Part shown: one piece after another, positions 14,709 through 25,700 of the stretch
How positions within the stretch are numbered: position 1 is the first letter of the stretch
Layout of the letters: the number at the start of each line of letters is the position of its first letter
The notes under the pieces: generated by a model
Databases searched by the model: none
What the model was told of the DNA's origin: nothing
The model's input: only the letters and a program-made list of their open reading frames with translations
Origin: Planctomycetota bacterium
Lineage (GTDB): Bacteria > Planctomycetota > UBA1135 > JACQFD01
Direction: 5' to 3'
DNA length: 64,000 nucleotides
NCBI GenBank assembly: GCA_016200225.1
Contig: JACQFD010000014.1
Location: 31,336-95,335 of the forward strand
Program-made: the position numbers and the translations under genes

Positions 14709-16613
14709 TTAATAAATTGTGATCGCGGCGGGATTCGTTAAATAAACCGACCACGCCGGAGTGACGACGAGCGATTGGAAGTAAACCGACGTTCCGCTGA
14801 GCGACGGATCGTTTGGAATGTGCAGCGCCATGTCGAACGCGCCGCACGGCGAGAGCGTCGGCTCGACGTCGACGACGAGATTCGACGGATCTACATATAA
14901 CATTCCGTACTCCGTCGGCAGCGCCATCGGCGTCAGACTCGCGAAAATGACCGATAACGATCCTGGTTCGGCGGCGAGCTCGACGCGCGTCTGGCCGTTG
15001 ATCGCTACAGTTCTGAAATACTCGGGATACTCGCCATTGGTAGTAAGTTGTCCCAGCGCGGAGTACACGTGCAATGCCGATCCGTCGTAAACCGAGCCGG
15101 AGCACACTTGCGCTTTCACGTTCGAAGCGAGCGGCGTCGCGAGAAGGTCCTCATGCGTCCAGCGATCGTTATATATACCGAAACCATACGCTTTCGTTCC
15201 GTCGACGACGAGCATCGACGAAAGATGCCCGGCGACGGCCGTCGGCGACGGCGACTCAATGGTTAAATCGCGCCAGATGTCGCTCCGCGGATTGAATAAA
15301 TGAAATTTGTTGCCGTTGCGGGCGCAGATAATTTCGGAGAGTCCCTGCGGCGTGTTGAAATTATAAACTGTCGTCGGCGCGGGCGCATAATAATAAACCC
15401 AGCCGCCGGTCTGTTGCGCCGACATGCCGTAATAACCGATTCCCGGATCGACGATCACGGCCGACATCGCGCCCACGTAAATCGAAGGCGAAACCGCGAC
15501 CGGACCCGCGAGCCATTGGTTGGTGTAACCCGAGTATCCAAATGTCGCGCCCGACGGATCTGTAACAACGGCGACGTTCTGACCGCCGCCCGCATTCGAA
15601 TAAATTCCATAAATCGTATTGCTAAACTCCCCTTTCGGCGCGCTGAACGCGGTGAGCGAAACGCCGTCGTCGATCAATGCATAATAATGTTGCATGGTTA
15701 CGGAGACGGGATTCGCGAAACTCGTCGGCGAAACTTTCGCCAGCAGCGCCGAATATCCGTATACATTCAATCCGTCGACCGCGATCGCGCACTGGCGATG
15801 CATATAAACCGGCGTCGAGGACGGCACCGGCAGCGTCGTAAAAACTCCGCGCGAGCCGCTGAAGAACGCGATCGAGTTCGCGTCCACGATCTTTACAAAT
15901 CCAGGGTTTTGCGCGAATCCGTTCGACACGGACGCCGTGCCCGCGACCGGCATCGACGACCACGCGTTTTGATGCGCGCTGAAGCAATGCACAAATCCGG
16001 GCGAGGTCGCGACCGCGACCGTCCCGTAAACGCCCGCGGGCGACGCGCCTGCTACAAATAGCGGCACGGGATTGCCATAATAACAACTCACCGCCCAGAC
16101 CGTGTTTCCGTCGCCGATCGTCGCGCAAAAATTCGTCACCTGCACCTGCGGCGGCGAATTATAATATAACGATTCCCACGCGCCCGTGAACGCAAAGTAC
16201 AGATGCACGTTCGTCCCCTCCTGCACCGCGCTCATCCACGTTTGGGATGCCGACGACGACGCGACCGCGCCCGAAGGCGAAAACGTCAGCAACGTGCTGA
16301 ATTGTCCGGTGCGCGCCGAGAAACCGTAATAATTCACACCGTCCTGAACGATAAAGTGTTCGTTCCACTTCGTAATGATCGGCGATCCGCTTTTTGTATG
16401 AATCTTGGCCGCCGACCGCGTGTAACAGGAGTATCCGGTGACGTCCGCGCCGTTCTGAACAATCGCGATGGCATGTTCCAGTTGCGCCGTCGATCCGGCG
16501 GGCGACGGCACCGCCCCCCAGTCGCCCAACTGCGCGTTCGCGGGCGCGCCGAGAATCATAACAAAAACAGCGGGAGTCGCGATTCGTGACAGTTTTCGAG
16601 GGATCGTGAACAT
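14709..16613 (-). CDS. Large secreted protein with kelch-like short repeats
   Basis: A 634-residue protein with a basic start, a hydrophobic core and a probable cleavage site (VFVMILGAPANA-Q). The mature part repeats short phrases such as VTGYSCYTR, VNYYGFSARTG, LNVYGYSALLA and IGYYGMSAQQTG about every 45-50 residues. This suggests a beta-propeller of unassigned type. The C-terminus (PCGAFDMALHIPNDPSLSG through VYLTNPAAITIY) resembles the C-termini of two FG-GAP proteins in this window. No catalytic motif is visible. The ATG at 16611-16613 was chosen for the signal peptide; the frame is open upstream without a better start. Confidence 0.77.
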   Translation of the reverse strand: MFTIPRKLSRIATPAVFVMILGAPANAQLGDWGAVPSPAGSTAQLEHAIAIVQNGADVTGYSCYTRSAAKIHTKSGSPIITKWNEHFIVQDGVNYYGFSARTGQFSTLLTFSPSGAVASSSASQTWMSAVQEGTNVHLYFAFTGAWESLYYNSPPQVQVTNFCATIGDGNTVWAVSCYYGNPVPLFVAGASPAGVYGTVAVATSPGFVHCFSAHQNAWSSMPVAGTASVSNGFAQNPGFVKIVDANSIAFFSGSRGVFTTLPVPSSTPVYMHRQCAIAVDGLNVYGYSALLAKVSPTSFANPVSVTMQHYYALIDDGVSLTAFSAPKGEFSNTIYGIYSNAGGGQNVAVVTDPSGATFGYSGYTNQWLAGPVAVSPSIYVGAMSAVIVDPGIGYYGMSAQQTGGWVYYYAPAPTTVYNFNTPQGLSEIICARNGNKFHLFNPRSDIWRDLTIESPSPTAVAGHLSSMLVVDGTKAYGFGIYNDRWTHEDLLATPLASNVKAQVCSGSVYDGSALHVYSALGQLTTNGEYPEYFRTVAINGQTRVELAAEPGSLSVIFASLTPMALPTEYGMLYVDPSNLVVDVEPTLSPCGAFDMALHIPNDPSLSGTSVYFQSLVVTPAWSVYLTNPAAITIY

Positions 16614-16784
16614 GGGATTGCGCCTTCGGGAGACGAAAAGTCTTTTTGTTAGTGAGCGGGTCCGGATCTCGACCACCTCTAGCGACTCCCCTGCCGACGT
16701 CACGTCGACGCGGACGTGAACCGGTGCCCATCATGACGATTCTCAACGCAATCCCCGCAAATGCGGGCGAAGTCTTAATATTTA

Positions 16785-16825
16785 TCAATAAAAAGGGCGC
16801 GCCGCGGACGAACCGCGACGCGCCC
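16785..16825 (-). terminator. Intrinsic terminator after the FG-GAP gene
   Basis: On the minus strand, GGGCGCG...CCGCG-type arms form a stem of about 12 bp around TTCGT, followed by TTTTTATT. It lies 33 bp after the stop at 16859, the expected place to end that transcript. Confidence 0.72.
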
Positions 16826-16858
16826 AGGGCTGAAATAAATCTCTGCCTGAATTCGATC

Positions 16859-19459
16859 TTACTGAATGATCATGGAAAGTCCGCGCGAACCGATCAGGCC
16901 GCTCGCGGAAGGATCGCAACTGTCGTTCGCGGGCGCCGCCCAAATGGCCTGGGCGTAATAGTTCGATCCGACGAGCGAAGGCAGCACCGGCACGGAAACC
17001 GAACAGAGCGACGTGCCCACGGCATCGCTATAGATGTCAAATGCATAGAAATCCGTCATCGCGAGCAGATCCAAATGAATCGGGACATCGACAAAGAAAT
17101 AATCCGTTCCCGGAATATTCTGAGCATTGGCCACCATAAGTAATCCGAGCGAATTCACGGGCGGATTGCTGCATACAAATTCCGCCGTCGCGCCGACCGC
17201 CACCGGCCCGGTCGCCGTCAATCCGCACGCGCCGCGGCAGCTCGCGCGTCCCGACCCGTAAATCGACAACCCCGTCGGCTGATTTGTTTGATTCACGAAA
17301 ACATTTAGATTCCTTCCGGCGCCTATGACGACGTCGCGCATGCCGTCGCCATTGATGTCGCCGATGACGGCCGTCGATTTGCCGAATGCGCTGCCCTCGT
17401 TGCCCGTGATAAACGTCTGTCCCGCGTCGAACGCGCCGCCGCCGAGGTTTTGATATAATGCAAAGATACCGGCCGATTGGTTGGCTACAATAATGTCGAG
17501 TTTTGTATCATTATTCACGTCGCCGATCGCGATGGCCTGTCCTTGATTGAAATTATCGATCGTAAGATTCGTCGTGCTTATAAACGATCCGCCGGAATTC
17601 CAATGGATTTCGACGCCCATGTTCGCTTCGGAGAACGCGGCGTCGAGATCGCCGTCGGCGTCGAGGTCGCCGATCGCCGCATTCTGCGTACCGCCGCCGC
17701 CGAAAGTAATTGTTGTAAATGGATTCGCCCAACTTCCCGCGGAAAGTAACAAAACGCCGCCGGAATAGGAGCCAACCGCGACGTCGAGAAATCCGTCGCC
17801 GTTCAAATCGCCGCTATCCATGTCGGCGGGATTGAATCCGGCCGACGCCCACGTCTCGCCGGACGACGGAAAGGCGCCCGAGCCGTCGTTCGTTCGAAAG
17901 ACGACCGCGCCGTTGTACGCGGCCGAGAACGCGACGTCGATGCTGCCGTCATTATTAAGATCGCCGGCCTCGAGATCCATCAATACGTCCCAATTGATAT
18001 TTTGAGTGTTGTTGCCGATTTCGACGAAGCTTCCGTGCAGGAAATGTATCATTAAATGATTATTAATCGAAAACCCGTCGTCGATCGTCGCGAAGTCGGG
18101 ATAGCCGTCGCCGTTGAAATCGGCGACCGCGACGTCATAAATCGTCGTCTGCGCGAATATAAAATTCGAATCCTCGGCGATCGCGCCGGCGCCGTTGCCC
18201 GTCCACGCGCGCGCGATGCCCGGGTCGTAGTCGGAAATGATAAGATCGCTCGCGCCGTCGCGATTGTAATCGACGAGTTCGATGCCGTAGACGCGGCTCG
18301 GCGTGACATAGGGCTTGATCGTATTTGTAAAATCGCCCGCGCCGTCCCCGAGCAGCGGCGCGAGCCCGCCCGTCGAGAGCACGACGGCGTCGGGTTTGCC
18401 GTCATTACTTAAGTTCGCCGTGACGATCGCATTCGGGTATTCGCCCGCATTCGCGCCGTTCGGCGACGTGCTCGTAAACGTTCCGCCCGCGTTCTGCAGA
18501 AGAATCGTAACATCTCCGTTCAGGTTCGACGCGAGGCCGACGAGAATGTCCTTGCGCCCGTCATTATTTAAATCGCCGATCGCGCACATCACCGCCCCCG
18601 CCGTGGCCGGACTGCCGACATTATTATCGACGCCGTTCGGAAAACCGCCCGCATTGGTTATAAACACGCGCGCCGACGAAACGATGCCGTCGTTCATCGC
18701 GCAGACCGCGTCCGTTTTTCCGTCATTATTTAAATCCGCCGTTTTTAATGAATTCGTCCCGGGAGCGCTGCGTCCGGCGCCGAACGCACTGAAAACCGCG
18801 CCGCCGTTGCCCGTGTAACATCGCAATTTACCATCGCCCTCGCAGTACACGGCGAGATCGACGTTCGCGTCGCCGTTCATGAACCCGGTCGCGACGAATC
18901 GCGGCGTCGACGGAAGCGCGACGGTCGTGATCGCGGCCGCGAATCCGCCCGTTCCGTTGCCGCGCGCAACACTAAGATTCGAGGCGCCGTTGTTCGCGAC
19001 GATGACGTCGAGTTTCGAATCATTATTTACATCCGCGGCGGCGATGCCGAACGGGTTCGACCCGACGGTCGGCGATGCGGAAATTGTAAAATTGCCCGCG
19101 CCGTCGCCGAGCGCGAGAAATATTTGATTGGTCGAATAATCGGAAACGGCGACGTCGAGTTTGCCATCATTATTAAAGTCGCCCGCCGCTTCGGCGATCG
19201 GATAGGAGCCGAAAAGCCCCGGCGAATTGATACGTCCGGGAAAACTCCCCAGCCCGTCGCCTGTGAAAAGCGCGAGGCCGAGCGTGGTCGATTCGGCGAC
19301 GAGCACGTCGCCCTTGCCGTCATTATTAAAATCCCCCGAGGCAAGATCGGTCGCGCCTTGAATGGGCCACGCCCTATTCTTAAAAATGTCCTGGGCGAAT
19401 CCCGCGGTCGCCGTCGAGGGAATAACTAATAATACTAGGAGCGCTCGATTGGATCGCAT
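16859..19459 (-). CDS. Secreted FG-GAP/VCBS beta-propeller repeat protein
   Basis: An 866-residue protein with a signal peptide (MRSNRALLVLLVIPSTATAGFA-Q). It carries about a dozen FG-GAP/VCBS repeats, each holding a calcium-binding-like DFNNDGKxDV or DLNNDGRKDI motif at 45-60 residue spacing. Such repeats build integrin-like propellers on the cell surface. The last 110 residues or so form a separate domain (YFFVDVPIHLDLL through SRGLSMIIQ) shared with the proteins at 35185-37329 and 14709-16613. I chose the ATG at 19459 for the signal sequence; further upstream the frame runs antisense to the ECF sigma gene and is judged spurious. A clear terminator follows the stop. Confidence 0.9.
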   Translation of the reverse strand: MRSNRALLVLLVIPSTATAGFAQDIFKNRAWPIQGATDLASGDFNNDGKGDVLVAESTTLGLALFTGDGLGSFPGRINSPGLFGSYPIAEAAGDFNNDGKLDVAVSDYSTNQIFLALGDGAGNFTISASPTVGSNPFGIAAADVNNDSKLDVIVANNGASNLSVARGNGTGGFAAAITTVALPSTPRFVATGFMNGDANVDLAVYCEGDGKLRCYTGNGGAVFSAFGAGRSAPGTNSLKTADLNNDGKTDAVCAMNDGIVSSARVFITNAGGFPNGVDNNVGSPATAGAVMCAIGDLNNDGRKDILVGLASNLNGDVTILLQNAGGTFTSTSPNGANAGEYPNAIVTANLSNDGKPDAVVLSTGGLAPLLGDGAGDFTNTIKPYVTPSRVYGIELVDYNRDGASDLIISDYDPGIARAWTGNGAGAIAEDSNFIFAQTTIYDVAVADFNGDGYPDFATIDDGFSINNHLMIHFLHGSFVEIGNNTQNINWDVLMDLEAGDLNNDGSIDVAFSAAYNGAVVFRTNDGSGAFPSSGETWASAGFNPADMDSGDLNGDGFLDVAVGSYSGGVLLLSAGSWANPFTTITFGGGGTQNAAIGDLDADGDLDAAFSEANMGVEIHWNSGGSFISTTNLTIDNFNQGQAIAIGDVNNDTKLDIIVANQSAGIFALYQNLGGGAFDAGQTFITGNEGSAFGKSTAVIGDINGDGMRDVVIGAGRNLNVFVNQTNQPTGLSIYGSGRASCRGACGLTATGPVAVGATAEFVCSNPPVNSLGLLMVANAQNIPGTDYFFVDVPIHLDLLAMTDFYAFDIYSDAVGTSLCSVSVPVLPSLVGSNYYAQAIWAAPANDSCDPSASGLIGSRGLSMIIQ

Positions 19460-19627
19460 GGTGTTGTTTCGCGCGTCCAACGCGCGGAGGCATGGAGAGT
19501 GTTTCCGCGGTTCATGCGCGGCCCCGGCTCCGCGAGTGCAAAAAACTTTCTTCGCCGCCACTGGACGCGCTTGCGGGCGGGCGAATTTCGCGGTACCCAT
19601 CGGTGGCCACTTCATGTGGCCATCCGC

Positions 19628-20188
19628 ATGTCGACACCCACCGAGATCACCGAGTTTTTGAAGCAGGCGCGGCTTGGCGACGCCGCGGGCGCGGAGAAAC
19701 TCTATGAAATCGTTTATCAGGAGTTGCATGCGCTCGCCGGCGTGCGCATGCGCAAAGAGCACGAACACCGGACGCTGCAACCGACGGCGCTCGTACACGA
19801 GACATTTATCAAATTGGTTGGCAGCCCGGGCGGATTCGAAAACCGGCAACATTTTTTCGGCGCGGCGTCGCGCGCCATGCGCCAGATCCTCGTCGAACGG
19901 GCGCGCGGACGGCTCGCGTCGAAGCGCGGCGGTTCGCGCGAGCGGGTTGGCGTCGTCGACCTCGAATCTACAAAAGACGAGTGCGTCGACGATTTGATAA
20001 CACTCGACGAGGCGCTCGGGCGATTCGAACAAATCGAACCGCGCAAGGCCCGCGTCGTCGAATTGCGATTTTTCTGCGGGCTCGAACTCGAGGAAGTCGC
20101 GCGGATACTTGATATATCAAAAAGAACTGTAATTTTAGACTGGAACTTCGCGCGCGCGTGGCTTTACCGCGAACTCAGCAAGACGTAA
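19628..20188 (+). CDS. ECF sigma factor paired with a Ser/Thr kinase
   Basis: A 186-residue sigma factor. Region 2 spans about residues 10-90, with ELHALAGVRMRKEHEHRTLQPTALVHETF. This string is typical of the planctomycete/verrucomicrobial ECF family called TIGR02999. Region 4 includes RVVELRFFCGLELEEVARIL and an HTH (DISKRTVILDWNFARAWL). The gene lies 22 bp upstream of a protein kinase gene on the same strand; in this family the kinase is thought to control the sigma factor. No anti-sigma is present. The ATG at 19628 was chosen to match the usual family start. Confidence 0.93.
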   Translation: MSTPTEITEFLKQARLGDAAGAEKLYEIVYQELHALAGVRMRKEHEHRTLQPTALVHETFIKLVGSPGGFENRQHFFGAASRAMRQILVERARGRLASKRGGSRERVGVVDLESTKDECVDDLITLDEALGRFEQIEPRKARVVELRFFCGLELEEVARILDISKRTVILDWNFARAWLYRELSKT

Positions 20189-20210
20189 CGTTATATTATC
20201 AACCGGAATC

Positions 20211-22796
20211 ATGAGTGAAGAGGCGAGACCGCGGCTCGAGGAGATTTTCCATCGCGCATCGGAATTGCCGCCCGCCGAGCGCCCGCATTATTTGCAAGTA
20301 GCCTGCGCGGGCGACGCCGCCGCGCGAATGGAAGTGGAATCTCTGCTCGCGGCGCTCGACGACGCCGGCGAATTCATGGCATCTCCCGTCCCGCCGCCGT
20401 CCGCCACTGGCCGCGATGAGGAACGGGGGGCCGCGTTCGCGAAACGCATGATCGGCGCGCGCGTCGGCGCCTATGAAATTATTCGATATATTAACGAAGG
20501 CGGCATGGGGTGCGTGTTCGAGGCGCGCCGGCAGTCGCCTCAACGGACGGTCGCGATTAAAATTATGAAAGGCGACGCGCTGTCTTCGTCGGCCGCGCGC
20601 CGGTTTTCTTATGAATCCGAAATTTTGGCGAGGCTCCGGCACGCGAATATCGCGCACGTTTACGATGCGGGTCTTTACAATATCGGCGCCGCCGACATTC
20701 CGTGGTTCGCGATGGAATTTCTCGAAGGCGCGTCGCCGATTACGCATTTCGCGGAGAACGCCCGCCTCGGCCTGCGCGATAAAATACAATTATTCCTGCA
20801 GTGCCTCGACGCCATTCGCCACGGACACCAGAAAGGCATCATTCATCTCGATTTGAAGCCTTCCAATATTCTCGTCGACTCCGCCGGGAACGTTAAAGTT
20901 ATCGATTTCGGCATCGCGAAGGCGATCGAAACCGAAGGCGCCAATCCGACGCTTTCGGCGCCGTCGGCCCGGCCGGCCGGAACGATCGCTTACATGAGCC
21001 CCGAACAGTGCGAAGGCGGCGCGGGCGCCGTCGACGTGCGCGGCGACACGTACAGTCTCGGAGTTGTATTATATCAATTACTGTGCGGCGCACTTCCTTA
21101 CGACATTTCGACGCGCTCGTGGCTCGGCGCGGCGCGGGTCATTCACGACGCGGAACCGAGGGCGCCGCGCGCCGTCCGGCCGGAAATTCAAGACGATCTG
21201 GAAGCGATATTACTGAAAGCGCTGGAGAAGAACCCCGCGAATCGTTACCAATCCGCCGCGGAATTCGGCCGCGATCTCCGGCGATTCATAAATAACGAAC
21301 CCGTCGAGGCGCGGACGCCCGGCCGCGCCTACCGGCTGAAAAAATTCATTATACGTAATAAGGCGGTTTCGGCGCTCGGCGCGATCCTGCTCTCCGCTCT
21401 TCTGGCGCTCGTCGCCGTCCTGTCGTTGCTTTATGTCGAATCGGAACGCCGCCGTTCCGAGATGACGGCGCGGCAGGGCGAAAAGACACAATACGATCAG
21501 GCGCTCCGCACGCTTTTATATACCATTTTCGGCCAGGCGGAACCGCTGGAGCTCGGCAAGCCCCAATTGTTAACGGATGCCGTCCAAACGACGCTGCGGG
21601 CGAAGATACGGATGATGGCCGACCCGCGTGCGCGGGCCGAATTATTATATTTTCTAGGATTTGTATTGACGAGGCAAAAATCCTTCGAAAGCGCGATCCG
21701 CGCCTACGAGGACGCGATCGCCGAGAATTCGCCGGAATTTAAGAATTCTCCTCAATACAGTTGGTGCGTCACGTATTTGACCGATGCGTACCACGAGATC
21801 GGCAATAACGAACAAACGCGCAAATACGCGAGACTCGCGCTGCGCGAAACGCGGACTTTTCCAAACATGCAGGTTTCGATGCATTCGATGATTAGCGAAG
21901 CCTGCGTGCGCGACCGCGACTGGGAGGGCGCGTCGGCGGCATACGACGCCATCGTCGGCATTTACGAGAGAATCGCGATCGATCCGCAATTTAACGATAA
22001 TATTTATCATTTTTTGCTCCATTCCGGAATTCTGCTGAAAGTCATGGGGCGTTTCGAAGAGTCCGAAAAGAGGTTTCTTCGATTTAAGGAAATACTCGAC
22101 GGCCTCCCCGAATTCGATCTCAACCGCACCGTCGCGATCGACAACGCGCTCGCGTCGCTTTATTATCGATGGGGACGCCCTCGCGAAGGCGTTCGATTGT
22201 TAAAGGAGGCGCTCGATCTCCTCGGCGGCATCGACAACATCGCGGGAGAGAATCTTAGTTTTATTAATAACTACGCGCTTCTGCTCGGCGCCGCCGGCGA
22301 AACGAAGGAATCGCTCGCATTATTCGATTTAAATATTCCCCGGGAAATCGCCGCTTTCGGCGACTCGCACGTGCGCGTGGGACAGGCCTGTCTCGACCGC
22401 GCCACGATTCGATTTCAATCCGGCGACGCGGACGGTGCGGAACGCGACGCGCTCGCGGCGCGCGATATTTACGATCGAACCGAGGGGCCCGACCGCGCCG
22501 AGTTCATGGGCGCGATATTACACTTGTTGGGCAGGATCCGGTTCTCGAAAGCGCGGCTTTCCGAGGCCGAACGCGACTACCGCGCCGCAATTGAGGAATA
22601 TTTACGTTGGGCGCCGGATATTAATTTTCAGATCGCCGAAGTGCAACAATCGCTCGGCGAGTGCCTCGCCGTTTCCGGGCGGGCTCCCGAAGCCGGAAAA
22701 TTGTTAACCGCGAGTCTTCCGCCGATCGAGGCCGCCTACGGACCCGATCATTACAAAACCGTCGAAGCGCGCGCCCGGACGACGAAATATAGGTAA
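20211..22796 (+). CDS. Membrane Ser/Thr protein kinase with C-terminal TPRs
   Basis: An 861-residue protein with three parts. A short acidic N-terminal region precedes a protein kinase domain (about 86-350), which has a glycine loop (NEGGMGCVFEA), lysine VAIK117, catalytic loop HLDLKPSN (212-219) and DFG (232-234). A membrane helix at about 388-410 is followed by a long extracytoplasmic region with TPR-like helices (about 480-861). The Arg before the catalytic Asp is replaced by Leu (HLD rather than HRD), so activation-loop phosphorylation may not control it in the usual way. It probably senses through the TPR region and acts on the sigma factor at 19628. It converges with the RND pump gene, with two bases between stops. 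Confidence 0.92.
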   Translation: MSEEARPRLEEIFHRASELPPAERPHYLQVACAGDAAARMEVESLLAALDDAGEFMASPVPPPSATGRDEERGAAFAKRMIGARVGAYEIIRYINEGGMGCVFEARRQSPQRTVAIKIMKGDALSSSAARRFSYESEILARLRHANIAHVYDAGLYNIGAADIPWFAMEFLEGASPITHFAENARLGLRDKIQLFLQCLDAIRHGHQKGIIHLDLKPSNILVDSAGNVKVIDFGIAKAIETEGANPTLSAPSARPAGTIAYMSPEQCEGGAGAVDVRGDTYSLGVVLYQLLCGALPYDISTRSWLGAARVIHDAEPRAPRAVRPEIQDDLEAILLKALEKNPANRYQSAAEFGRDLRRFINNEPVEARTPGRAYRLKKFIIRNKAVSALGAILLSALLALVAVLSLLYVESERRRSEMTARQGEKTQYDQALRTLLYTIFGQAEPLELGKPQLLTDAVQTTLRAKIRMMADPRARAELLYFLGFVLTRQKSFESAIRAYEDAIAENSPEFKNSPQYSWCVTYLTDAYHEIGNNEQTRKYARLALRETRTFPNMQVSMHSMISEACVRDRDWEGASAAYDAIVGIYERIAIDPQFNDNIYHFLLHSGILLKVMGRFEESEKRFLRFKEILDGLPEFDLNRTVAIDNALASLYYRWGRPREGVRLLKEALDLLGGIDNIAGENLSFINNYALLLGAAGETKESLALFDLNIPREIAAFGDSHVRVGQACLDRATIRFQSGDADGAERDALAARDIYDRTEGPDRAEFMGAILHLLGRIRFSKARLSEAERDYRAAIEEYLRWAPDINFQIAEVQQSLGECLAVSGRAPEAGKLLTASLPPIEAAYGPDHYKTVEARARTTKYR

Positions 22797-22798
22797 AT

Positions 22799-25700
22799 TT
22801 ACTCCTCCTCGCGCGGTTGGAATTTCGCGAATTGCACGCAAAGCGCCGGAAGCACGAGTAAGTTTAATGTTGTCGATGTTACCAATCCCCCGAGAATGAC
22901 GATGGCCATGGGGCCTTCGATTTCGCGCCCGGCTTCCCCCGAACCCCACGCGATCGGTAATAATCCGAGTCCCGTCACGAGCGCGGTCATTAAGATTGGC
23001 ACGAGGCGCTCGGACGCGCCGCGGAGCGCCGTTTCGAGGCCCCACGGCTCCTGCTCGTGGACGACCAGATATTCGAAATGCGATACCATCATGATCGAAT
23101 TGCGCGTGCTGATGCCAAATAACGTTACAAATCCGACGAGCGATCCCATCGAAAGCGATCCGCCGCCGATCGAAGCCGCGAAAACGCCGCCGACCATCGC
23201 GAACGGTAAATTTAATAATACGAGCGCCAGATTTTGCCAGCTCCGGAATACGATGGCGAGCAATATGAGTATTCCAAGCGCCGCCGTCGCCGTGTTTCTT
23301 AATAACTCGGCCCGCGCCTGCGCGTTCGATTCGGCGGCTCCCGCGAACGCGACGTACATGCCGTTGCCGAGCGCGACCTCGGCCGCGATCCTGCTTTTCG
23401 CCTCCGCGACAAATCCGTCGAGATCGCGTCCTTCGACATTACAAGTTATCAATTGCCGGCGGCGCGCGCCATCGTGTTTCACGCTCGCACGGCCGGAGTC
23501 GCTGCGGACGTCGGCGACTTCGCGAAGCGGCACGGACGCGCCGCCCGGTGTTTGTAATAAAAACGAACCGATCGTTTCGGGATCGCGGCGGCGCGCCGGA
23601 TCGAGCACCGCGACAACGTCGATCACGCGGTTGCCTTCGAACAATTCGCCGATGTTGCTCCCCTGATACGCCGTTTGAATTGTAGATAACACATCGCCCG
23701 GACGGAGTCCGAATTGTTGTAAACGATCGCGGCGCAGTTCGACGACGACCCCGGGCACGCTCGCGAGGTTCGCCGGCTGCACGTCGACGGCGCCGGGAAC
23801 CCGCGCGAGCGACGCGGCGGCTTCGCGCGCCTTCTGATCGAGCAAGTCCAGATCGTCGCCGAATATTTGTAATACAACCGGCGCCGTCTCCCCGGTGATC
23901 GTCTCGCCGATGCGGTCGCCGAGAAACGTCATCACATCATAACGAATACCCGGAAATTCGGCGAGAACCGCGCGAATTTCCTTCTCTACAATTTCCTCGC
24001 CGCGCACGATCTTCGGTTTCAATTCGATGTGGAACTCGCTGCGGTTCGGACCCCAGGGATCCTCGCCAAGCTCGGCGCGGCCGATTTGTTGCGACGCCGT
24101 TTCGATCTCGGGAATTGTTAAGAGTTCTTTCGTTATACTCGCGCCGAGCCGCGACATTTCGCCGATCGACGCGCCCGGCGCCTCCGTGACGTGCAGCACG
24201 AAATGGCCTTCGCGAAACGCCGGGAGAAATTCGCCGCCGAGCTGCGTCGCCCGGTATGCCGCGAACGCGCAGATCAGAAACACGACAATCGCTACAACTT
24301 TCCGCGCGACCGCGATCTTTCGCAGCAGATGCATATAACCATATTTAAGAATCGTCTGCACGCGCGGCTCGCGCGCGTCGTGCACGCGATGCGAAAGCCA
24401 CATATACGAAAGCGCGGGAGTGACGACCAGCGCGACCAGCAGCGAGGCCCCCGTCGCGAGAATATAAGCGATACCGAGCGGCGCGAAAAGCTTTCCCTGC
24501 AGGCCCGACATAAAGATTACGGGCACGAACACGAGGCCGACGATAAATGTAGCATACACGACCGCGCCGCGCACCTCGAGCGACGCGTCGAGCACGACGC
24601 GAAACGCGGTTTTCGACTCGGCGCCGGACGTGTGTTGTAATAAACGATTTTCGCGCAGGCGGCGCACGATGTTTTCGACGTCGATGATCGCGTCGTCGAC
24701 GACTTCGCCGAGCGCCATCGCGAGGCCGCCGAGGGTCATTGTATTGATCGTGACGCCGAAGCGGTCGAGCACGAGCATCGCGATCAGTAATGATAACGGT
24801 ATTGCGGTGAGCGAAATCAACGCCGTGCGAACGTCGCTCAAAAATACAAATAATACGAGCGCGACGAGCGCCGCGCCGATCCAGAGCGAATGTTCCAAAT
24901 TCGAAATCGCGGTCTCTACAAATGTCGCGGGACGCTGGAGCCGCGGATACAATTTCGCGCCGATCGATTTCATCGCGGGCTCGAGTTCCGCAAGCGCGGC
25001 CTCGGCGGCGCGCGTGACGTCCATTGTATTCGATCCATACTGGCTCAGCATTGTCATGAGCACGCCGTGTTTGCCTTGGATGAGCGCGTCGCCGAATTTC
25101 GGCACCGGTGCAAATGTTACTTTTGCGACGTCGCGCAACCGAACGGGCGTTTGGCCTCGCATCGCGATCACCGCGGCGCCGATCTCGGTCGGAATTGTTG
25201 CCTGACCGCGCGTCTCAATGACGACGCGGTCGGAGCCCGATTCTACAAATCCGGCGCCGCGCACGCCGGTCGCCTCTTTCGCGGACGCGATGACATCTTC
25301 ATAAGTAAGACTAAATGTTATTAAACGATCGGGATCGATTTGTATTTGTATTTCGCGGACTTCGCCTCCGAAAATATTCACGCTCGCGACGCCCGCCACG
25401 GCGCGCATCCGCGGACGAACGACGTAATCGGCGAACTCGCGGAGTTCCATCGGCGTCGCCTGATCGGACACAAGGCCGATTTTTAACAAATCCATCGTCG
25501 CCGACGTCGCGGGCGCCATCCGCGGCGGGTGCACGCCCTCCGGCATCCGTCCGGCGGCTTCCGTTAACAATTCCGAAACGAGCATGCGCGCGCGGAACAC
25601 GTCGCCGCTCTCGTCGAATTGTAATATAATAATCGAAAGTCCTTGTATCGATTCCGAACGCATGTCGACGAGGCCGTTCACGCCCGCGATCGTTTGCTCG

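Noticed and set aside
19460..20032. Long N-terminal extension of the FG-GAP protein to 20032
   Set aside because: It is antisense to a clear ECF sigma gene, and a signal peptide starts at 19459.
23000..25629. Several forward frames of 100-250 codons antisense to the RND pump
   Set aside because: They follow the codon structure of the pump on the other strand, are Arg/Ser-rich and carry no motif.
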